Below are positions 59,826 through 64,000 of a DNA stretch of 64,000 nt, one piece after another; the stretch's first letter is position 1; each line of letters opens with the position of its first letter. The stretch covers positions 1 to 64,000 of the forward strand of contig DASXAQ010000020.1 in the NCBI GenBank assembly GCA_036406615.1, given 5' to 3'. The stretch is from DASXAQ01 sp036406615 (GTDB lineage Bacteria > Actinomycetota > UBA4738). The notes beneath the pieces are model-generated. The model made no database searches. It saw nothing but the letters and a program-made list of their open reading frames with translations, and was not told the DNA's origin. Made by a program: the position numbers and the translations under genes.

Positions 59826-60912
59826 GGCGCAGCAGCCGGTCGTAGTCGGTGTCCTCGACGACGCCCACCAGCCGGCCCCCGTCGATCACCACCACCACGG
59901 TGCCGCCCGATTCGGACAGGCGCTGCATGACCGAGGACATCGGGTCGTCCGGCCCGGCGACGACGGCCGCGTCGGGCCGCACCATCGCCTCGCGGACCGG
60001 GCGCTCGGGCGTGGCATCGCCGGCGGTCGTCAAGGAGACGAAGCCGATCAGGCTTCCGTGCTCCATCACGGGGAACGCCTCGCGCTCGTGTCCGATCAGG
60101 AAGCGCTCGAGTGCCTCGCCGACCGTCATGTCGCCGGGGACGGCCGGCGGCGGAGGCGACATCAGCTCGCGGACCTGGGTGGTCTCGAGCACACGCCGGC
60201 GACGTCCGTCGCGGATCGCCCCGGCGGCAGCCTGGAAGATCATGAACCCGATCAGGCCGCTCCAGAGCCAGTCGTAGTTCTGCCGCAGGCCCGCCTCGAC
60301 GATCGCCAGCGCGATCAGCGCCAGCCCGAAACCCTGTCCGATACGGGCGGAGATGGTGGTCGCCGTCCCGAGGCTCCCGGTCAGCTTCCACAGGCCGGAG
60401 CGCACCAGCCGGCCGCCGTCCAGCGGGAACGCGGGCAGAACGTTGAAGACCGCCAGGGCCAGGTTCAGCCGCCCGAGGTAGTCGAACGTGACGTCGATGG
60501 GACCCGGCAACGCGCCCGATCCGTGCAGCAGGAGGAACGCGCCGCCGATGACCGCGCTCGCGATCGGTCCCACGACCGTGGTGAGGAACTCGTCGCCCGG
60601 GCCGCGGTCATCCATGCGCGCATACGTGGCCCCGCCGAACATGTACAGAACGATCCCGAGCACCTCGATCCCGCGCAGGCGCGACATGCCGGCGTGCGCG
60701 AGCTCGTGGCCCAGGATCGAGGCGAAGAACAGGACGGCCGCCAGGACGGCCAGGGCCACCGCGCTGCCGGCGCCGATGCCGGGGAAGCGCGTGGGATCGG
60801 CGTAGACCACCCACAGGTTGCTGGTGAACAGCAGGGCGATGATCGCGAACGACGGGTCCACGTGGACGTCGATGCTCCCGATATGACCGATCCGCCACCC
60901 CACCCCCTGCAT
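59818..60912 (-). CDS. Site-2 protease-type (M50) zinc metalloprotease with CBS domains
   Basis: A 364-residue membrane protease. HVDPSFAIIALLF begins the membrane core. ILGHELAHAGMSR (HExxH) and FNVLPAFPLDGGRLVRSGLW (LDG) supply the zinc site. A pair of CBS motifs (about residues 240-355: RELMSPPPPAVPGDMTVGEA and VREAMVRPDAAVV) forms a nucleotide-sensing tail. Such S2P enzymes cleave membrane proteins; the CBS tail suggests adenylate control. ATG 60912 is set by TAGCCT 8 nt upstream. The same ATG lies in a hairpin that would form only in read-through RNA from the formate dehydrogenase operon. Confidence 0.9.
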   Translation of the reverse strand: MQGVGWRIGHIGSIDVHVDPSFAIIALLFTSNLWVVYADPTRFPGIGAGSAVALAVLAAVLFFASILGHELAHAGMSRLRGIEVLGIVLYMFGGATYARMDDRGPGDEFLTTVVGPIASAVIGGAFLLLHGSGALPGPIDVTFDYLGRLNLALAVFNVLPAFPLDGGRLVRSGLWKLTGSLGTATTISARIGQGFGLALIALAIVEAGLRQNYDWLWSGLIGFMIFQAAAGAIRDGRRRRVLETTQVRELMSPPPPAVPGDMTVGEALERFLIGHEREAFPVMEHGSLIGFVSLTTAGDATPERPVREAMVRPDAAVVAGPDDPMSSVMQRLSESGGTVVVVIDGGRLVGVVEDTDYDRLLRRR

Positions 60913-60920
60913 GGTGACCG

Positions 60921-60926
60921 AGGCTA
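60921..60926 (-). promoter_or_regulatory. -10 hexamer TAGCCT of the M50 protease gene
   Basis: Reads TAGCCT on the minus strand and ends 8 nt before ATG 60912, implying a leaderless mRNA separate from the upstream operon. Confidence 0.5.
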
Positions 60927-60934
60927 CCGCAGGG

Positions 60935-61870
60935 TCAGGCGCGGTTCTGCACGAACTGCCAGCCGAACCGGCCCTTGATGCACAGGTGGCCGCTGGTGAC
61001 GTCGTGGTCCATCGGCGAGCCGACCTTGACGATGTCACCGTCCTGCACGTGCAGCTCCAGCGTGCAGCCCACGCCGCAGTACGGGCAGATCGTGTCGGTC
61101 ACCGTCTGCTTCGACTCGTCCCACGTTCCGTCCTCGCGCATCTCGTGCTCGGACCGGAACATCAGCGCGCCGGTGGGGCACACGCCGATGCAGTTACCGC
61201 AGTAGACGCACGCCGAGTCCGGCAGCGGCACCGCGTACTCGGTCGAGATGCGAGCGTCGAACCCGCGACCGGCCACCGCGATCGCGAACGTGTTCTGCGC
61301 ATCGACGCCGCACGCCTCGACGCACTTGTAGCAGAGGATGCACCGCGAGTAGTCGCGCACGTACAGGTCGTTGTCGACCTTGACCGGCTGGTGCACGGTC
61401 TCGGCGGCGGCGCCGTCCGGGGCGTGGTGGTGGCCGGGCCCCCGCGCGTCGCGCTCGCCGCCGGCCGCGGGCTCGGCCGGCCGGCCGTAGCGCCCCGCGT
61501 CGGCCGCGTACTCGCCGATCCACCGCCGGACGTCGTCGCCCGCCAGCGACAGGTCAACCGACGAGGCCAGAAACTCCAGCACCATCCGTCGGCTGTGCTT
61601 CACCCGCTCCGAGTCCGTCGAAACCTTCATACCCGCTTCGGCGGGCCGCGAGCACGCCGGTACGAGCGCGCGCGACCCCTCGACCTCGACGACGCAGACC
61701 CGGCAGACGTTCACCGGCGTCAGGTTCTCGAGGTAGCACAGCGTCGGCGTGTCGATCCCCTGGGTCCGGCACGCCTCCAGGATCGTCGTGCCCTCCGGAA
61801 CGCGAACGCTTCGCCCGTCGATCTCCACGTCCACCAGGCGCTTCGGCGGCGCCATCATCACGCGGCTCAT
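60935..61870 (-). CDS. Formate dehydrogenase Fe-S subunit (detached N-terminal part of the alpha subunit)
   Basis: A 311-residue electron-transfer protein: [2Fe-2S] ferredoxin domain (Cys45, 56, 59, 73), two [4Fe-4S] sets (Cys177/180/183/187 and Cys221/224/227/231) and a final molybdopterin-oxidoreductase cluster motif (CPYCGVGC, then HLCIKGRFGW; Cys262/265/269/297). The His/Cys cluster motif usual after the ferredoxin domain in FdsA/NuoG is missing; residues 105-130 there contain no Cys. The chain stops (TGA) right after the last cluster, where a normal alpha subunit would continue into the catalytic domain. ATG 61870 overlaps the NuoEF-like stop (ATGA). Confidence 0.85.
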   Translation of the reverse strand: MSRVMMAPPKRLVDVEIDGRSVRVPEGTTILEACRTQGIDTPTLCYLENLTPVNVCRVCVVEVEGSRALVPACSRPAEAGMKVSTDSERVKHSRRMVLEFLASSVDLSLAGDDVRRWIGEYAADAGRYGRPAEPAAGGERDARGPGHHHAPDGAAAETVHQPVKVDNDLYVRDYSRCILCYKCVEACGVDAQNTFAIAVAGRGFDARISTEYAVPLPDSACVYCGNCIGVCPTGALMFRSEHEMREDGTWDESKQTVTDTICPYCGVGCTLELHVQDGDIVKVGSPMDHDVTSGHLCIKGRFGWQFVQNRA

Positions 61871-63747
61871 CGCGATCCCGCCCCGTCGAACAGGCGCAGC
61901 TTGGCGATCGCCGACTGCACGGCGCCGGCGGCCGTCTGGCCCAGGCCGCAGATCGACGCGTCGCGCATCACCTGGGCGATCTCGTCGATGAGCGCCAGGT
62001 CGGCGCCGGTGCCGCCGTTCGATCGTCCATCGGCGAGGCGCCGAAGCGCCTCCTCCTGCCGGACGGTGCCGACGCGGCACGGGACGCACTGCCCGCAGGA
62101 TTCGTCGCGGAAGAACGCCGCGATCCGCAGCACGATGTCGACCAGGTCGACCGTGTCGTCGAACGCCATCACGACGCCGGATCCCAGCGAGACGCCGGCC
62201 GCGCGCGCGTCCTCGAACGTCAGTCGCAGGTCCAGGTCGTCCGGCGTGACGAACGCACCGGCCGCGCCGCCCAGCAGGATGGCCTGCAGCGCACGGCCTT
62301 CGCGCACACCCCCCGCCTGGTCCAGCAGCTCGCGAAGCGTCGTGCCGAACTCGATCTCGTACAGGCCCGGCCGCTCGACGCATCCGCTCAGGCAGAACAG
62401 GCGCGTGCCGGTGGAGTCCGGCGTGCCGATCCGCGCGAACGCCGGTCCCCCGATGCGAAGGATCTCCAGCACGTTCAGCAGCGTCTCGACGTTGTTGATG
62501 CCGGTCGGCTTGCCGAACACGCCGTGCGTGACGGGGAACGGCGGCTTGTTGCGAGGCTCGGCGCGCTTGCCCTCGATCGAGTTGAAGAGCGCCGTCTCCT
62601 CGCCGGCGATGTACGCGCCGGCGCCGCGGCGAAGCTCGATGTCGAACGCGAACCCCTCGCCCATGACGTTGGCACCCAGGAACCCGCGCGCGCGGCATTG
62701 CTCGATCGCGTTTCGCAGCCGCTCGTGCGCCAGGGGATACTCGCCGCGGATGTAGAGGTAGCCGGCCTCGCTGCCGGTGGCGTAGCCGGCGATCGTGAGC
62801 GCCTCGACGACCGCGAAGGGGTCTGCCTCCATCACGACCCGGTCCTTGAACGTGCCGGGCTCGGACTCGTCCGCGTTGCACACGAAGAAGTGGGGACGGA
62901 CCGGTTGCTTCGCGACCGCCTCCCACTTCACGCCGGTGGGGAACGCGGCGCCACCGCGCCCGAGCAGGTTGGCGTCCTTCACCTCGCGGATGACGCCCTC
63001 GGGCCCGAGCGCCACGGCGGTCCGCAGCGCTTCGTACCCGCCGTGCGACCGGTAGGAATCGAGCGAGGTCGGATCCGCCTTGCCGACCCGCGTGAGGAGT
63101 GGGCCTGCCGAGCCGCCGCGCTGCATCGAGGCGGAAAGTCGCGTCTCACTGCGCCAATAGGGAGCGTCGTCTTCCGATGGGTCGCCGAGCCCGGCCTCTC
63201 GCACGAGGTCCGCGATCCGGGCGACGCCCACAGAGACGTCATGGCCGGCAAGCGACCCGTTCTGCACGAGCGCGGCCGGCGCCGCTTCGCACATGCCGAG
63301 ACACGGGCTGCGGAGCCACGTCGCGCCGTCCCTGTCGGATCCGGGCGGACCGAACTCGCGTTCCAGGCTGGCGCACAGATCTTCGGCGCCGTTCACCCGG
63401 CAGGCGATGTCGTCGCACACGTGCACGACGGTCTTCGGCCGCGGCTCGGTCGAGAACAGCGCGTAGAAGCTCGCCACGCCGTACGCCTCGGCCGGCGGGA
63501 TCGTCAGGCGCTGCGCGACGTAGCCGAGCGCGCCCTCGCTGATCCATCCCACACGCGACTGGACCGCGTGCAGGACCGGGAGCAGCAGGTGGCGCTGCTC
63601 CCGCGCGGCCCGGCCGCCGCGGGCGATGTGTCCGTCGAGTTCGGTGCGCGAGCCGCCGACCCAACCGCTCTCGGGCTGCCCCAGGATGCCGTCGACGGCC
63701 GCGCGCTCCTCGTCGGTCGCCGACGCGGGCAGGAGGTGCAGGTCCAT
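61867..63747 (-). CDS. NAD-linked formate dehydrogenase diaphorase subunit (fused NuoE-NuoF type)
   Basis: A 626-residue fusion. Residues about 40-185 are NuoE-like with [2Fe-2S] ligands Cys111, Cys116, Cys149 and Cys153 (HVCDDIACRV, SPCLGMCEAAPA). Residues about 230-615 are NuoF-like: LLGRGGAAFPTGVKWEA (NADH site), FVCNADESEPGTFKDR (FMN site), AYIAGEETALFNSIEGKR and the [4Fe-4S] set ESCGQCVPCRVGT with a later Cys in SICGLGQ. This is the architecture of Fdh1B of methylotrophs. It passes electrons between the Fe-S subunit and NAD+. It starts 4 nt after the upstream alpha-subunit stop. Confidence 0.92.
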   Translation of the reverse strand: MDLHLLPASATDEERAAVDGILGQPESGWVGGSRTELDGHIARGGRAAREQRHLLLPVLHAVQSRVGWISEGALGYVAQRLTIPPAEAYGVASFYALFSTEPRPKTVVHVCDDIACRVNGAEDLCASLEREFGPPGSDRDGATWLRSPCLGMCEAAPAALVQNGSLAGHDVSVGVARIADLVREAGLGDPSEDDAPYWRSETRLSASMQRGGSAGPLLTRVGKADPTSLDSYRSHGGYEALRTAVALGPEGVIREVKDANLLGRGGAAFPTGVKWEAVAKQPVRPHFFVCNADESEPGTFKDRVVMEADPFAVVEALTIAGYATGSEAGYLYIRGEYPLAHERLRNAIEQCRARGFLGANVMGEGFAFDIELRRGAGAYIAGEETALFNSIEGKRAEPRNKPPFPVTHGVFGKPTGINNVETLLNVLEILRIGGPAFARIGTPDSTGTRLFCLSGCVERPGLYEIEFGTTLRELLDQAGGVREGRALQAILLGGAAGAFVTPDDLDLRLTFEDARAAGVSLGSGVVMAFDDTVDLVDIVLRIAAFFRDESCGQCVPCRVGTVRQEEALRRLADGRSNGGTGADLALIDEIAQVMRDASICGLGQTAAGAVQSAIAKLRLFDGAGSR

Positions 63748-63751
63748 CCGA

Positions 63752-64000
63752 CTAGTCGGCCCCCGCGCCGGCGGGCACCGTCGCGTCCTCGGCCGGCTGC
63801 CCGTTGGCGGCCGGCGCGTCGAGCTTGTCGATGCGAATGGCCGTCGCCTTGAACTCCGCCGTGCCCGATTTCGGGTCGGTCGCGTCGATCGTGAGCAGGT
63901 TCGTGGCGACGTCGTCGGGGAAGTGCAGCGTCATGAACGCCAGGCCGGGCCGCAGTCCCGTGTCGATCCGCACCGGCGCGACGACCGTGCCGCGCCGCGA
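63752..64000 (-). CDS. Formate dehydrogenase alpha (molybdopterin) subunit, C-terminal end only
   Basis: The frame is open to the window edge, and 82 residues are visible. SRRGTVVAPVRIDTGLRPGL and FMTLHFPDDVATNLLTIDAT, then DPKSGTAEFKATAIRID, match the molybdopterin-dinucleotide-binding domain at the end of formate dehydrogenase alpha subunits. A Pro/Ala/Glu-rich tail follows. The active-site residue (Cys or selenocysteine) is outside the window. It is the most upstream visible gene of the operon and is separated from the diaphorase ATG by 4 nt. Confidence 0.85.
   Translation of the reverse strand, partial: SRRGTVVAPVRIDTGLRPGLAFMTLHFPDDVATNLLTIDATDPKSGTAEFKATAIRIDKLDAPAANGQPAEDATVPAGAGAD

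Noticed and set aside
60905..60937. The TGA ending the formate dehydrogenase Fe-S gene as a selenocysteine codon: a SECIS-like stem-loop with GGUC in its loop follows directly.
   Set aside because: The frame after the TGA does not resemble the formate dehydrogenase catalytic domain. It runs antiphase through the start of the M50 protease gene, and the active-site position would be about 80 residues further on. The hairpin is more simply an intergenic structure.
1..64000. Mobile elements, prophage, integrase, toxin-antitoxin or CRISPR systems.
   Set aside because: No transposase, integrase, phage structural or Cas motifs were recognised on either strand, and no inverted-repeat-bounded segments were seen. 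The region reads as core chromosome.

Overview
The window is a 64-kb, very GC-rich chromosomal segment with densely packed genes. I see no insertion sequences, CRISPR arrays, prophage or rRNA. A WhiB-type Fe-S regulator, AdnAB-type paired helicase-nucleases, a PASTA-bearing class A penicillin-binding protein, F420-type deazaflavin oxidoreductase, a polyprenol-phosphate-mannose-type glycosyltransferase and heavy GTG start use point to an Actinomycetota (actinobacterial) lineage, probably an aerobic or microaerobic soil-type organism that makes hopanoids. The lineage assignment is inference from gene content only. LAYOUT. 1-2.6 kb: tail of a secreted sedolisin, F420-type reductase, a PH-like membrane protein and a flippase-like membrane protein. 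2.7-10.4 kb: a plus-strand catabolic-looking run (class III aminotransferase, HutC-type GntR repressor, FGGY kinase, solute-binding lipoprotein, leucyl aminopeptidase, SDR) behind one promoter with a matching GntR operator. 10.4-12.3 kb: divergent AAA ATPase and DUF202 protein. 12.3-22.4 kb: an almost complete hopanoid operon on the minus strand (MerR-TetR hybrid regulator, YjbQ, HpnC, HpnD, HpnE, polyprenyl synthase, squalene-hopene cyclase, a fused HpnG-IspH protein, HpnH), mostly with 1- to 4-nt overlaps. It carries the route from farnesyl diphosphate to adenosylhopane, plus the last MEP-pathway enzyme. 22.5-28.4 kb: two DegV paralogues flanking the large SRP RNA, dnaX, recR and an MFS exporter. 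28.5-31.5 kb: PlsY-like protein, lysC (with an internal beta-subunit start) and asd. 31.7-35.2 kb: secreted unknown, MazG-like hydrolase, membrane glycosyltransferase, rpsD and tRNA-Pro(CGG). 35.2-42.6 kb: glycosyltransferase, phosphoesterase, YqeY, PBP, an NfeD-like pseudo-protease, response regulator and WhiB. 42.6-45.9 kb: selB-selA. 45.9-53.5 kb: a lone nuoD, a 52-residue membrane protein, MidA methyltransferase, Nudix, metallo-beta-lactamase fold, Crp-like, DehI-like and aspartase/fumarase genes. 53.5-59.8 kb: adnA-adnB. 59.8-64 kb: site-2 protease and an NAD-linked formate dehydrogenase operon cut by the window end. TWO CROSS-CUTTING SIGNALS. At least fifteen start codons lie only 6-9 nt downstream of a TANNNT -10 hexamer, and the SRP RNA has the same geometry relative to its 5' end, so leaderless mRNAs look like a standard mode of expression here. 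Several convergent gene pairs are separated by GC-rich hairpins with no U-tract. SelA and SelB together with a formate dehydrogenase suggest, but do not prove, a selenocysteine formate dehydrogenase. Its alpha subunit appears split, with the Fe-S module on its own gene.
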